55,735 nt of DNA from an uncultured Bacilli bacterium (GCA_944371325.1 CALVXO010000011.1:1-55735); one strand, 5' to 3'; shown: positions 26,304-36,104, numbered from the stretch's first letter. Translations and numbers: made by a program. The notes: generated from the letters alone by a model not told the origin.

Positions 26304-29284
26304 TGCCTTTTTAGGACTAATAATTGTTTGTTTTTAGCATCTCCATCATAAGTTCCTACACTTTGCCCACCAGCATAATATCCATAAGTAGAGTAGTTAG
26401 GAGTATCTAATATTCTTGTTTCTTCATTACCTAAATTGTATTTAATTACATTACGGTATTCTCCAATTGAAACTATTGATATTGGTATTATATTATTTTT
26501 ATTATACTCATCAACAAATCTGTTGACACCACGCATAAATGCTTCATATATTTCGTTTAAATCACTTCCAGAATGATATTTAGAATTTACTTCTGCTGTA
26601 TTAAATACTGCATATCCTTGCTCTCTATTAACATAAATTGTCATTTTTGCAATTATTTCTCCCTCAATATTTCTGATTACAAGATTTTGACAGTTATCTA
26701 AAATCATACTAGCTCTCATAATTCCTGCACCAGCACCTAAAATATGGGCACAACAATTACAATATTTACCAAGTATCAAATTATCATAGTCTTGTTTAGG
26801 TAACCAATGATAAGAAAAACCATGTAAAATTTTTTCATATAAATCTTCATTTTCATCATAAGAATAAATAGGATTTCCATCTTCATTGTAATTTATTTTA
26901 CTAAATACATTTCTAGGGGCATCTTGACTTTGCTTTACAATCATTTCACCTATGCTTAAAGCATAAGATTCTGAATAGTAGGACTGTAATTTAGTTGCTA
27001 GATCTTTATTTTCTTCAGTTACACCTTCAAATTTTTTGGTTAAAAAATAATCTAGACATTTATCAAGTGTAACTTTTAGATGTCTTTGTGAACCTCTATG
27101 AGAAGTAGATGTTTTTGAAATATCTCTAAATGCGTTATATATTCGTGCAATTATACCAGAAGATTGCCTTTCTAATTCTACTAATTGATCATAGTTTTCA
27201 ATAAATAATACAATAAATTCATAATCAATTTCATCTCTAGGTTTTATTTCTCCAAACATTGTATGAATATCATTTCCTACAATTCTATGTTCATTTTCCT
27301 TTCCATTTGGAAGTTTATTACTTAAAATCTTCTCGTTAATAAAAGTACTTAATCTTTGACTGATGACAGTGTCATCTGAAAAAACACCTAAAGCATTACA
27401 AAATGTAATCAAATCATTTAAATTATTTCCATAGCGATCACTTAATGTTTCACTATTTTGAAGAATATGTTTAATATTTTTGTTAAAGTGCTTTATAAGT
27501 AATTCAGCATTTTTGTGGGATAATTTTTGAAAAAATATTGGATTATATAAAAACTTATCATATTTTTTATACTTTTCTAATAATTTACAATATTCAATTA
27601 AATTATCTACATTTATAACTACATCGTCATAATCTTGATTTTCATCAATTCTACATAATCTAAAAAATCTACTTATTGAATTATTGTAGTTTTCTAATAT
27701 TTTTTTAATGTCCTGTAGTCCCATTTTTTTCATCATCATTCCTGAAAATAAGAATTCATCATAGATACCAGAATTATTGATTATTTCCCTAATTGCAGTT
27801 GATGTTTTATGTTCTGCAATATTTCTAACACAATTCATGTCATTTACAAATTTACTAAATGTTTCTTCTAATCTTTTATCTGTCCATATTCCCATCATAA
27901 TACTTGAAGATTCTCCGTTTATATGTAATAAATCACATAAATATTCAATAAATTTATCTGGATCGTCTTTCATAACAAATGAAGTATCAGACATTTTGAT
28001 AATTTCATCTCTATTTACTTTTACAATATCATAATCATCGATTTTAACATAATAAGTTCCATCATTTAGTGCAAAAATTCTTATATTATCTTTATCATGT
28101 TGTTCAATATAATAATCATCACTTGTTTTTGTTTGAAGCATATTAAAGTCTATACCTCTAACAATTCCAAAATCAGAAAAGTTTAATAATATATTATCTT
28201 CAAAGGTATTAGGATTAATCATTTTTATTCCTTTAGGAATATCTAGTTTGGTTAAATACTTTGATTTTGAAAAAACATTTTTACCAATATGTTCAAGTGT
28301 ACTAGGTAATACAACTTCTTTAGCATTTTTAAATATATCAGACATATTTTCACATAAAGTTGTAACACCTTCAGGTATTATTACTTTTTCAAAAGGTATG
28401 TCTGCCTCTTCTCTAAAACTTCCAAACATTGTAAACAGTAATGCTTTTCCATATGAAGTATAGTAAACTTCCAATTCTTTCAAATTATCACAACCAGCAA
28501 AAGTTTTTGTTCCAATACTTTCGGTTTCAGAATGTAAAAATATTTTATGCAATTTTTTAGCACCTGCAAAAGCATAATCTGCAATATTATATATCAATTG
28601 ATAACTTTCAATGGGCTCGTGATTTTCGTCTTCACCGTAATTTTCAATATAGTATCCTGAAGCAAATTCTTGGCGATCACAATTTATAGCATATTGTATT
28701 ATAATGCCATCTTTTGATACCAATACCGTTCCATCATCTTCCGTAAAATATTTTTCATTATTTTCATCTACTGCTATTAATTCTAATGAGTCCATAAGTG
28801 CAAGTGCACCAACTTCAATAGTATCCAAATTAGCAGGTATATGTATTGCTTTTATTTTTTTACATCCCATTAGTGCCATTTGTCCAAGACTTGTTACATT
28901 TGATGGAATATCAAAGTCTTCTAGAGATTCACAGTTATTTAATGCATATTCATCAATATAATTTATATTGTTGTGAATATTTAATCTTTTTAGTTTTTTA
29001 CAATCTCTAAATACACCAGCAGATAAATATTTTAATGAAGAGGGGATAGTAATTTCCTCTAATGATTCGCATCCTGCAAAAGCATATGGTTCTAATAATC
29101 TTAAATTGTTTGGTAAATTTATTTTTCTTAATGATTTGCATCCTGCAAAAGAAAACATATTAATTACTTCAATTGAATTTGGTAAAACAATTTCTTCAAC
29201 ATTTTCAAAATTTTTAAATTCTTCAATATCTATTTGTTTTGTTCCTTCAGGAATGACTATTTTCTTTGCTGTTATATCATACAT
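26279..29284 (-). CDS. BspA-type leucine-rich-repeat protein with a conserved CNCC C-terminal domain, 1001 aa
   Basis: Residues 1 to about 370 are BspA/LRR_5-type repeats (pattern AFxGCxxLxxIxIPxxLxxIGxxAF), here with no signal peptide, so cytoplasmic. About 370-780 is a helical region. The C-terminal 220 residues form a conserved block beginning SYHWLPKQDYDNLILGKYCN; its CNCCAH motif (842-847) is followed by IMRASMILDNCQNLVIRN, GEIIAKMTIYVN and GYAVFN. I cannot name this domain; the clustered Cys/His could bind metal or be catalytic. The same block and the ISKT(S/C)TS..GSQR segment occur in the adjacent 1275-aa protein, so the two are paralogs. The ATG is two bases after the stop of that gene, with GGGGGA in its coding end: one operon. 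Confidence 0.85.
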   Translation of the reverse strand: MYDITAKKIVIPEGTKQIDIEEFKNFENVEEIVLPNSIEVINMFSFAGCKSLRKINLPNNLRLLEPYAFAGCESLEEITIPSSLKYLSAGVFRDCKKLKRLNIHNNINYIDEYALNNCESLEDFDIPSNVTSLGQMALMGCKKIKAIHIPANLDTIEVGALALMDSLELIAVDENNEKYFTEDDGTVLVSKDGIIIQYAINCDRQEFASGYYIENYGEDENHEPIESYQLIYNIADYAFAGAKKLHKIFLHSETESIGTKTFAGCDNLKELEVYYTSYGKALLFTMFGSFREEADIPFEKVIIPEGVTTLCENMSDIFKNAKEVVLPSTLEHIGKNVFSKSKYLTKLDIPKGIKMINPNTFEDNILLNFSDFGIVRGIDFNMLQTKTSDDYYIEQHDKDNIRIFALNDGTYYVKIDDYDIVKVNRDEIIKMSDTSFVMKDDPDKFIEYLCDLLHINGESSSIMMGIWTDKRLEETFSKFVNDMNCVRNIAEHKTSTAIREIINNSGIYDEFLFSGMMMKKMGLQDIKKILENYNNSISRFFRLCRIDENQDYDDVVINVDNLIEYCKLLEKYKKYDKFLYNPIFFQKLSHKNAELLIKHFNKNIKHILQNSETLSDRYGNNLNDLITFCNALGVFSDDTVISQRLSTFINEKILSNKLPNGKENEHRIVGNDIHTMFGEIKPRDEIDYEFIVLFIENYDQLVELERQSSGIIARIYNAFRDISKTSTSHRGSQRHLKVTLDKCLDYFLTKKFEGVTEENKDLATKLQSYYSESYALSIGEMIVKQSQDAPRNVFSKINYNEDGNPIYSYDENEDLYEKILHGFSYHWLPKQDYDNLILGKYCNCCAHILGAGAGIMRASMILDNCQNLVIRNIEGEIIAKMTIYVNREQGYAVFNTAEVNSKYHSGSDLNEIYEAFMRGVNRFVDEYNKNNIIPISIVSIGEYRNVIKYNLGNEETRILDTPNYSTYGYYAGGQSVGTYDGDAKNKQLLVLKRQKKGNLAI
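26682..26814. repeat. Near-identical 133-bp segment shared by the two LRR genes (copy 1)
   Basis: This stretch, covering the CNCCAH region, is almost base-for-base the same as 29675-29807; differences sit in a short block encoding GAG(A/Q)G. Sequence on both sides has diverged much further. Confidence 0.8.
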
Positions 29285-29286
29285 AT

Positions 29287-32200
29287 TTATCTAGTCCCCC
29301 TTTTTAAAACTAACCTTTGTTTAGTTCCCCAATCTCCAGCATATCCTGAGCCATTAAGAGAGTACTCTCCAAATTTAAGTGATTCTTGAACTGGTATTTC
29401 AGGATGATTATTTTGCTCAGTTAAATAACTTAGAATAGTATTTCTATTTGCTCCAATTGATATGTTGGTAATTGGGCTTTCAGGGTTATTTTTATTATAA
29501 GTTTTAACAAATGCCTTACTTCCTCTTAAAAATGCTTTATAAATCTTTAATAAACTCTCGTCATCTCTATAATTAAATGAACTTTCTACATTATTAAATA
29601 CTGCATATCCTTGTGCTTTATTAACATACAATGTAGATTTTGCAATTATTTCTCCAAAGTTATTTCTAATTACTAGATTTTGACAGTTATCTAAAATCAT
29701 ACTAGCTCTCATAATTCCTTGTCCAGCACCATCAACATGGGCACAACAATTACAATATTTACCAAGTATCAAATTATCATAGTCTTGTTTAGGTAACCAA
29801 TGATAAGAGAAATCAGAACTAACTTCTTCTTTTAAATCGTGTTCAGGATTCATATCATATGTTATTTTATTTTCTTTATCAATTTCAACTTTGGTAAAAA
29901 TGTTTCTAGGAGCATTTAAAGATTCATTATATATTCTTAGAGCATTTAGCCATGCTGAATTATTATCATACCATTGTCCGATTAAATCTGCTAATTCTTT
30001 ACAATCTTCGGTAACACCATCAAATTTAACATTAGATAAATAATTTCTACATTTATCCATTGTAACTTTTAATTTTCTTTGTGATCCTTTATTTGAAGTG
30101 CAAGTTTTTGAGATTTGTCTAAAATTCAAGTAAACTCTTTGAATAAATCCAGATTTTCTTCTTTCTTCTTCAACTAATTCTTGATAATTTTCCAAAAAGA
30201 AATTTGCAAACTCTTGGTCAAATTCGTCCCTAGTATAAGGAAAATTGAATATTCTATGAATATCATCACCAATAATTCTATATTCATTTGATTTTCCATT
30301 TGGTAATTTTTCATCAAACATTTTTTCACTGATAAATGTTGATGCTCTTTGTCTAATTATTGCATCTTCTTCTAATGCACCTGTAATTTTCATTAATATT
30401 AATAAATCGCTAAGGTTTTGTACTGCAGATATGTTTGTATTTGTTACTTGACTTGCTTTTAATAACCTTTTTATATTTGCATCATATACTTTAATCATAT
30501 CTTCAATTAGTGGATTTTTTGCGGTTGCAACGAAAGGTTTACTAAATAAGTATTTGTCTTGAATATTATATTTTTTTGCTAGTCTTATAAAATCTTGAAG
30601 TGTATTCTTTTGTAATATTTGATATGTCAAATAATAACTAGATCTCTCATCTTTTTTATTGTCATACAAGAGAGTAATACTATCACTTTCAAATAATCTA
30701 CTATCAACTACAATTCTTTTGAATAGTTCTAAATCGAATTGTATTAATGACTCAAAATCATTTACATCTAAATTTGCCATAAAGAATTTATTATGTAATT
30801 CTGGATCAGTTATATTATATTTTCTTAATAGTTCTACATACTCAACAAATGTTGCAAAATTTTTGCCTTGTAATAAACTTTCTGTATTTTCATCTTTTTT
30901 ATCTAATAAATGACTATTTCTTATAACATTCAAGAAGAAGTTATCATCTTTTCTTAAATTATCAAATAATATAGTTCTATTATCTAAACTCATTGTTGAC
31001 ATCAAAATACCGTTAAATAATTGTTTGATTGCTAAATCGTGTTTTATTAAATCATTCATAAAATCTAGGAATAAAACAGGGTTTTCTCTGATAGATTCTG
31101 ATTTAGAGCATATTTCATCTATTTGGTGTTTTGTAAGTTTAGTTATTTTATCTCCTTGTTCTATATAATATGTGCCATCATCTAAAACATATAATTTGTA
31201 ATCTCCAATATATTCATTATTATGAATTAATTCAACAAATCCTTTTGGTTCTAATCCATTTGAAAATTTTAATTTAGTATTAGGGTTAAAAGCACCTTTA
31301 GCAATTACATTAACTCCTTTTGGTATTATAACTTCTTCTAGTAAAGAACAATCTGAAAAAGCATTGGACATAATATCAAAAGTTTTATCCATAGGTAAAT
31401 GTAGTTTTTTAACTCTTTTAAAGTTTTCTAGTGCATTTGGAAATATTGATACAGGATCTCCGCTAAAAGTAACTTCTTCAAAAGGCATAAATACTTTATG
31501 TTTTGAAAATTCATTGGTATAATATCGTCCACGATCTCTAGTATGAAATCCAGGACAAGAAAATAATGAAATTGCTCGTACATCAAGTTTTTTAAGATTA
31601 TCACATCCATAGAAAGCAGTAGATTCAATATCTTGAGTGCATCCACATATTGTTAATTCTTCTAAATGTTTAGCCCCAGCAAAAGCATATTCTCCAATAG
31701 TATTAATTGGTCTTATAAGCCCACGACCTAATTCATCATATTGAACATTATAATCTTCAAGCGAATAAGATTTGTCTTCTATACCACAGGCATATAAAAC
31801 AATTTTTTGTTGCATATCGTGAATTAAGATTTTATGATCAGGGGTAATAAAGGTTTTATTATATGGAGATACATTTATATTTTGTAATGAATCCATAAAT
31901 GAAAAAGCAGCATCTCCAAAAGATTTTAGATTAGCAGGTATAGTAATTGATGTAATACTATTACATTCTCTAAATGCCTCTTTTTTAATTGTTTCTATAG
32001 TATCTGGCAAATTAACATCAGTAAGATTATTACACTTGTAAAATGCTCTTGACTCAATAGTTCGTACACCAGTTCCTAATCTAACTTTTTTAAGTCTTTT
32101 ACAATTGCTAAATGCTTCAGGAGGAATTGTTCCTAAATTGTATATATCAAATTCTTCAAGATTATCACAACCAGAAAATGCAAAAGCACCCATTGAATAA

Positions 32201-33114
32201 ATTCTTTCTTGATTGCTAATTTCTTTTAAATTTTTACATCCTCTAAAACAAGCGTTAGGAACTTCTGTGCCAATAACATCAATACTAGTAATACCTGTAC
32301 AATTTTCAAAAGCTCTTTCATTAAAATTGGCAACACATGAAGGTATTTCACTTAAACTTTTACAATTTCTAAAACATTTTTTTCCAATTTTAAGTTTTTT
32401 TGATGAATTAATATTTGTTAAATTTATACATCCATCAAACATTCCGTCAGAAAGAGTAGATGTTTGTTCATTTATATTTGCAGATGTAATACTTCTACAA
32501 TTTCTAAAACAATTTTCACCAAAAGATTTAACATGGCTTGGAAATGATGATAATTTAAAGCAATCTTCAAAGACTCTGTTACCAAGTTCTACGATTGTGT
32601 CATTTAGTATAATGTCTAGACTTGAACAGCCTTTAAAACATTCATCAGGTAATTGTTGTATTGTAGATGGAATGTTAACTTTTTTTAATTTTTTACAATT
32701 TAGAAATAGTTGCTTATCTATTTTCTTTAATGATTCAGGTAAAACTACTTCTTCTAAATTATCACATCCAGCAAATATGCCCCAATCTAATTCTTCAACA
32801 CCTTCAGGTATAACAATTCTTTTTAATTTTTTACAATCTCCAAAAGTTCTATAATTTAATCTTTTTAGATTTTTTGGTAAAATAATTTCTTCAAGATTTT
32901 CACATTCGGAAAAAGCACTAGCACCAATAAATTCTAAACTTTCAGGTAGTGTTATTCTTTTTAAATTTTTACATTTAGCAAATGCTCTTTCTCCAATTGA
33001 TTTTATACCATTTGGAATTACAATATCAGTAATATCGTCGCGATTTATAAAAGCATAATTACTAATAGCAGTTTGAATTTTTGCATTAGGAATAATCGGT
33101 TTATTTTCCCCCAT
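29287..33114 (-). CDS. Large BspA-type leucine-rich-repeat protein with CNCC C-terminal domain, 1275 aa
   Basis: The longer paralog. LRR_5/BspA-type repeats run from about residue 10 to 620, with a break near 420-460 (YNKTFITPDHKIL) matched in the shorter protein. A helical region follows, with short islands of similarity (FDNLRKD, EYRIIGDDIHRIF) to the paralog. The C-terminal block has SYHWLPKQDYDNLILGKYCN and CNCCAH at 1121-1126, then ASMILDNCQNLVIRNN and a final LVLKRG. The start at 33114 follows AAGGGGGA; the open frame to 33183 has no ribosome site. It has its own minus-strand promoter. The LRR part would be expected to recognise something and the shared C-terminus to act or signal; that division of labour is inferred. 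Confidence 0.85.
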   Translation of the reverse strand: MGENKPIIPNAKIQTAISNYAFINRDDITDIVIPNGIKSIGERAFAKCKNLKRITLPESLEFIGASAFSECENLEEIILPKNLKRLNYRTFGDCKKLKRIVIPEGVEELDWGIFAGCDNLEEVVLPESLKKIDKQLFLNCKKLKKVNIPSTIQQLPDECFKGCSSLDIILNDTIVELGNRVFEDCFKLSSFPSHVKSFGENCFRNCRSITSANINEQTSTLSDGMFDGCINLTNINSSKKLKIGKKCFRNCKSLSEIPSCVANFNERAFENCTGITSIDVIGTEVPNACFRGCKNLKEISNQERIYSMGAFAFSGCDNLEEFDIYNLGTIPPEAFSNCKRLKKVRLGTGVRTIESRAFYKCNNLTDVNLPDTIETIKKEAFRECNSITSITIPANLKSFGDAAFSFMDSLQNINVSPYNKTFITPDHKILIHDMQQKIVLYACGIEDKSYSLEDYNVQYDELGRGLIRPINTIGEYAFAGAKHLEELTICGCTQDIESTAFYGCDNLKKLDVRAISLFSCPGFHTRDRGRYYTNEFSKHKVFMPFEEVTFSGDPVSIFPNALENFKRVKKLHLPMDKTFDIMSNAFSDCSLLEEVIIPKGVNVIAKGAFNPNTKLKFSNGLEPKGFVELIHNNEYIGDYKLYVLDDGTYYIEQGDKITKLTKHQIDEICSKSESIRENPVLFLDFMNDLIKHDLAIKQLFNGILMSTMSLDNRTILFDNLRKDDNFFLNVIRNSHLLDKKDENTESLLQGKNFATFVEYVELLRKYNITDPELHNKFFMANLDVNDFESLIQFDLELFKRIVVDSRLFESDSITLLYDNKKDERSSYYLTYQILQKNTLQDFIRLAKKYNIQDKYLFSKPFVATAKNPLIEDMIKVYDANIKRLLKASQVTNTNISAVQNLSDLLILMKITGALEEDAIIRQRASTFISEKMFDEKLPNGKSNEYRIIGDDIHRIFNFPYTRDEFDQEFANFFLENYQELVEEERRKSGFIQRVYLNFRQISKTCTSNKGSQRKLKVTMDKCRNYLSNVKFDGVTEDCKELADLIGQWYDNNSAWLNALRIYNESLNAPRNIFTKVEIDKENKITYDMNPEHDLKEEVSSDFSYHWLPKQDYDNLILGKYCNCCAHVDGAGQGIMRASMILDNCQNLVIRNNFGEIIAKSTLYVNKAQGYAVFNNVESSFNYRDDESLLKIYKAFLRGSKAFVKTYNKNNPESPITNISIGANRNTILSYLTEQNNHPEIPVQESLKFGEYSLNGSGYAGDWGTKQRLVLKRGTR
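29675..29807. repeat. Near-identical 133-bp segment shared by the two LRR genes (copy 2)
   Basis: Partner of 26682-26814, in the same orientation and 2993 bases away. Identity includes third codon positions. Confidence 0.8.
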
Positions 33115-33142
33115 AAAAAATCCCCCTTTTTCGTAGTTAGTT

Positions 33143-33170
33143 ATTATATCACTTTTTACGAAAAAATCAA
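33143..33170 (-). promoter_or_regulatory. Promoter of the LRR operon (minus strand)
   Basis: On the minus strand TTGATT (33170-33165) and TATAAT (33148-33143) are 16 bases apart, with TGA before the -10. It lies 29 bases upstream of the start at 33114. Confidence 0.55.
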
Positions 33171-33189
33171 TGAAATCAGACATATTTTC

Positions 33190-33218
33190 TTGTAAAAATC
33201 AAGCAATTATGTTATTAT
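33190..33218 (+). promoter_or_regulatory. Promoter of the vWA-MoxR-ankyrin operon
   Basis: TTGTAA (33190-33195) and TATTAT (33213-33218) are 17 bases apart with a TGT extended -10. It diverges from the LRR promoter only about 20 bases away, so one regulator could control both operons. Confidence 0.55.
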
Positions 33219-33244
33219 AGTTAGCCGACAGGGGAGGTTTTTAT

Positions 33245-34033
33245 ATGGATATTGAAGCAAAAATAGAAAATCCTGTATGTATAAGACTTGGCGATACTGA
33301 AAATGTGATACTAGCAGACGAAGTAAATAAACAAAGTAATCCTCTTGTACCAGGAGTAATGTTTGGTGGTAATCATTATGGGTTTGTGCTAATCACAGAC
33401 ATAAATGGTAAACAAAAAGAAATGGTATATCCAACTCAATGTAGGATTGATGCAGTTGGCATTGAGGGAGGTACTTTAAAAATCTTTGAAGAAGGGAAAA
33501 AAACTTCTTGGAGATTTAGTAAGTCTGGAAAATTAGAACACTCTATATTTGGAGAATTTACTGATGAATATAGGAGTAGATTTAATACAATAGTAGAACA
33601 TTATGATATGTTTATGGGAGAACCTGTTCTTAAAAATCCACTATGTGTTAAAATTGCAAGAAATCCTGAGCAAAGTGTAATTTTAAAAGATGAACTTGTT
33701 CAACAAGATTATCCTTTACACCCAGGTGTAATGTTAGGAACAGAACATTATGGTTTTATCTTAATAATTGATACTGATAAAGGACAAAAAGAAGTTTATT
33801 ATCCTACTCAAAATAGAGTGGATGCAATTGGTATTGAGGGTGATGAACTTGGAGATTTAAAGGTTTTTGAAAATGGAAAATATCATCCTTGGCTTTTCTC
33901 TTATGACGGTAAATTTAAACAAGAAGCATCATATAATCCTTATTCAAGAAGGGATAAAGCATTTGTTGAAGATGTATATGGATTAAATATGGAAGATGCA
34001 GCAGATCGTTTTACTTTGAAAATGAAAAAATAA
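33245..34033 (+). CDS. Unknown protein with a duplicated ~120-residue domain, 262 aa
   Basis: Two copies of one domain are visible: copy 1 about residues 8-105 and copy 2 about 130-230. Both follow NPxCx(R/K)(L/I), then V.L.DE....(N/Y)PL.PGVM.G..HYGF.LI.D, the YPTQ.R(I/V)DA(V/I)GIEG block and a W.FS.(S/D)GK ending. No known family is recognised. No signal peptide or membrane segment. A strong ribosome site (AGGGGAGG) and an extended -10 promoter precede it. The vWA gene follows 13 bases after its stop, so it is the first gene of the four-gene operon and its product probably works with the vWA/MoxR pair. Confidence 0.75.
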   Translation: MDIEAKIENPVCIRLGDTENVILADEVNKQSNPLVPGVMFGGNHYGFVLITDINGKQKEMVYPTQCRIDAVGIEGGTLKIFEEGKKTSWRFSKSGKLEHSIFGEFTDEYRSRFNTIVEHYDMFMGEPVLKNPLCVKIARNPEQSVILKDELVQQDYPLHPGVMLGTEHYGFILIIDTDKGQKEVYYPTQNRVDAIGIEGDELGDLKVFENGKYHPWLFSYDGKFKQEASYNPYSRRDKAFVEDVYGLNMEDAADRFTLKMKK

Positions 34034-34046
34034 TAAGTGGTGTTAT

Positions 34047-36104
34047 ATGCGATTTTGGAAATTTATAAAGGATGAGTTTAACAGAATTCAAAACCAACAA
34101 GAATCACAAAATAGTAACTCACAAGATAGTGAAGAACAAGATATAAGTAATAGTTCATCACAACAAAGTGAAACCCAAGAACAATCAAGTCAATCACAAA
34201 GTGATAGTTCTGAACAAAGCCAAGAAACTTCTCAACAAACAGGAAGTTCACAAGATAATGAAGAACAAGATATGAGTAATAGTTCATCACAACAAAGTGA
34301 AACCCAAGAACAATCAAGTCAATCACAAAGTGATAGTTCTGAACAAAGCCAAGAAACTTCTCAACAAACAGGAAGTTCACAGGATAATGAAGAACAAGAT
34401 ATGAGTAATAGTTCATCACAACAAAGTGAAACTCAAGAACAATCAAGTCAATCACAAAGTGATAGTTCTGAACAAAGTCAAGAATCTTCCCAACAAACAG
34501 GAAGTTCACAAGATAGTGAAGAACAAGATATGAGTAATAGTTCATCACAACAAAGTGAAAGTCAAGAACAATCAAGTCAATCACAAAGTGATAGTTCTGA
34601 ACAAAGCCAAGAATCTTCTCAACAAACAGGAAGTTCACAAGATAATGAAGAACAAGATATGAGTAATAGTTCATCACAACAAAGTGAAAGTCAAGATCAA
34701 TCAAGTCAATCACAAAGTGACAGTTCTGAACAAAGTCAAGAATCTTCTCAACAAACAGGAAGTTCAAAAGATAGTGAAGAACAAGATATGAGTAATAGTT
34801 CATCACAACAAAGTGAAATCCAAGAACAATCAAGTCAATCACAAAGTGATAGTTCTGAACAAAGTCAAGAATCTTCCCAACAAACAAGTAATTTACAACA
34901 AGATAATAAAGTTCAGCAAGATAATAATTCTCAAAATCAAGATGAAATTATAGATGATGTGGATGACTCTAAATCGGATAATACTGATAAGAACAATGAA
35001 GTTCAAACAGAAGAACAAATACAACAAATAAATGAAGATATATCAAACAATCCTAAACTTACATTTGAACAAAAAAAAGAATTATTAGAAAAACTAAAAA
35101 ATAGTATTGAAGAAATACGAAAAAGAAAAGCTGAAAAATTACAAAAAGAACATTTGAATCAAGAAAAACAAGAAGTTGAAGAATCAAAAGAAGAAAAATA
35201 TGAGTTATCAGAGCAAACAAATAACTTTTTAAATCAATTGGGGGAACTTCCATCTTTTGAGGATAGAGATAGAGGTGCTGGTTATTCAATTGATACTGAA
35301 TCTTATACGGAAGTACCAGAAAGCATTATTAGAACACTTATAACAAAATTTTTAAATCAAAGGTTTTGCAGACATTGTACTGATTTAAATGTTAGATCTA
35401 ATTCGTTAGAAAAAACTAATGGTTTTTATAAGTGGGAAATTAAAGATGTAATTGTGCATTTACAAACTCATCAAGTAACAAAAGTTCTAACTGATAAATA
35501 TGGATATGAGTATGCACAAGGTAAAAATGAAAATGTACCATTATCATTCTACTTTGATATGTCAGGTAGTATGAGTTCTTATACCAATATGTTAGCAGTT
35601 ATTGCAATAGAATTATTAAAAAAAGGAGTTAAGGTTTTAATTGGCTTTAATGAAAGAGTTAATGTTCAAATTGAGAGTATTGAAAAAAATATAACAGTAT
35701 CTGAACTTGCTGAAATATTAGAAAGTGCAGGATATTGGAATGGCTGGGGAAGTTCTGGTAGAGATAGTTATAAAAAAGATCCTAGAGTAAAGTTTAAATA
35801 TATTGAAAGAAATATAGATAATTATTTAATAGATAAAAAAGCAGAAAAATGTGTAGTATTTGCGGACTTTGATCCAAGAAGTGAAGTTATAAATTTATCA
35901 CAAGTTGTTGATGTATATTGGTTTTGCTTTGAATCAAGATATGATTTTTATGACATTGGTAAATTTAATGGCTTTATTTATAAAGTTCAAAATATAAGAG
36001 ATTTAGAGCAAGGATTATTAAAGGTAAATGAAAAAAGGTTTGAAACATTATGTTATACAGATAATCCAAAAAGTCTGCAAAAGAAAGTGAGAGTGAAAAG
36101 ATGA
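34047..36104 (+). CDS. vWA-domain protein with a long Ser/Gln repeat region, 685 aa
   Basis: Residues about 14-280 are a low-complexity Ser/Gln/Glu region made of six 43-residue tandem copies (SSQ...EEQDMSNSSSQQSE...). A charged coiled region follows (about 295-395). The C-terminal half has a von Willebrand A-like domain with the MIDAS motif DMSGSMS (Asp504, Ser506, Ser508) and a FADFD strand. vWA domains bind metal and partner proteins; with MoxR ATPases they usually act as the substrate- or partner-binding half of a remodelling machine. The MoxR gene overlaps its end by four bases. No signal peptide, so the repeat is probably a flexible cytoplasmic tether. Confidence 0.85.
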   Translation: MRFWKFIKDEFNRIQNQQESQNSNSQDSEEQDISNSSSQQSETQEQSSQSQSDSSEQSQETSQQTGSSQDNEEQDMSNSSSQQSETQEQSSQSQSDSSEQSQETSQQTGSSQDNEEQDMSNSSSQQSETQEQSSQSQSDSSEQSQESSQQTGSSQDSEEQDMSNSSSQQSESQEQSSQSQSDSSEQSQESSQQTGSSQDNEEQDMSNSSSQQSESQDQSSQSQSDSSEQSQESSQQTGSSKDSEEQDMSNSSSQQSEIQEQSSQSQSDSSEQSQESSQQTSNLQQDNKVQQDNNSQNQDEIIDDVDDSKSDNTDKNNEVQTEEQIQQINEDISNNPKLTFEQKKELLEKLKNSIEEIRKRKAEKLQKEHLNQEKQEVEESKEEKYELSEQTNNFLNQLGELPSFEDRDRGAGYSIDTESYTEVPESIIRTLITKFLNQRFCRHCTDLNVRSNSLEKTNGFYKWEIKDVIVHLQTHQVTKVLTDKYGYEYAQGKNENVPLSFYFDMSGSMSSYTNMLAVIAIELLKKGVKVLIGFNERVNVQIESIEKNITVSELAEILESAGYWNGWGSSGRDSYKKDPRVKFKYIERNIDNYLIDKKAEKCVVFADFDPRSEVINLSQVVDVYWFCFESRYDFYDIGKFNGFIYKVQNIRDLEQGLLKVNEKRFETLCYTDNPKSLQKKVRVKR
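34113..34886 (+). repeat. Six tandem 129-bp units in the vWA gene
   Basis: Unit starts, marked by GGAAGTTCA-like strings, are at 34113, 34242, 34371, 34500, 34629 and 34758, exactly 129 bases (43 codons) apart. Copies are near-identical at DNA level and in frame, so copy number can change without frameshift. Confidence 0.92.

Noticed and set aside
32213-32854. A 213-aa plus-strand frame inside the 1275-aa LRR gene
   Set aside because: Antisense frame produced by LRR codon regularity; no start signal and it lies fully within a better-supported gene.
34113-34886. CRISPR-like array
   Set aside because: Units are 129-bp, contiguous, and in frame with a coding sequence; there are no spacers.
34078-34887. 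A 269-aa open frame on the minus strand opposite the vWA repeat region
   Set aside because: It is a periodic shadow of the 129-bp repeats, with no ribosome site and a product that is only a repeated hydrophobic pattern.
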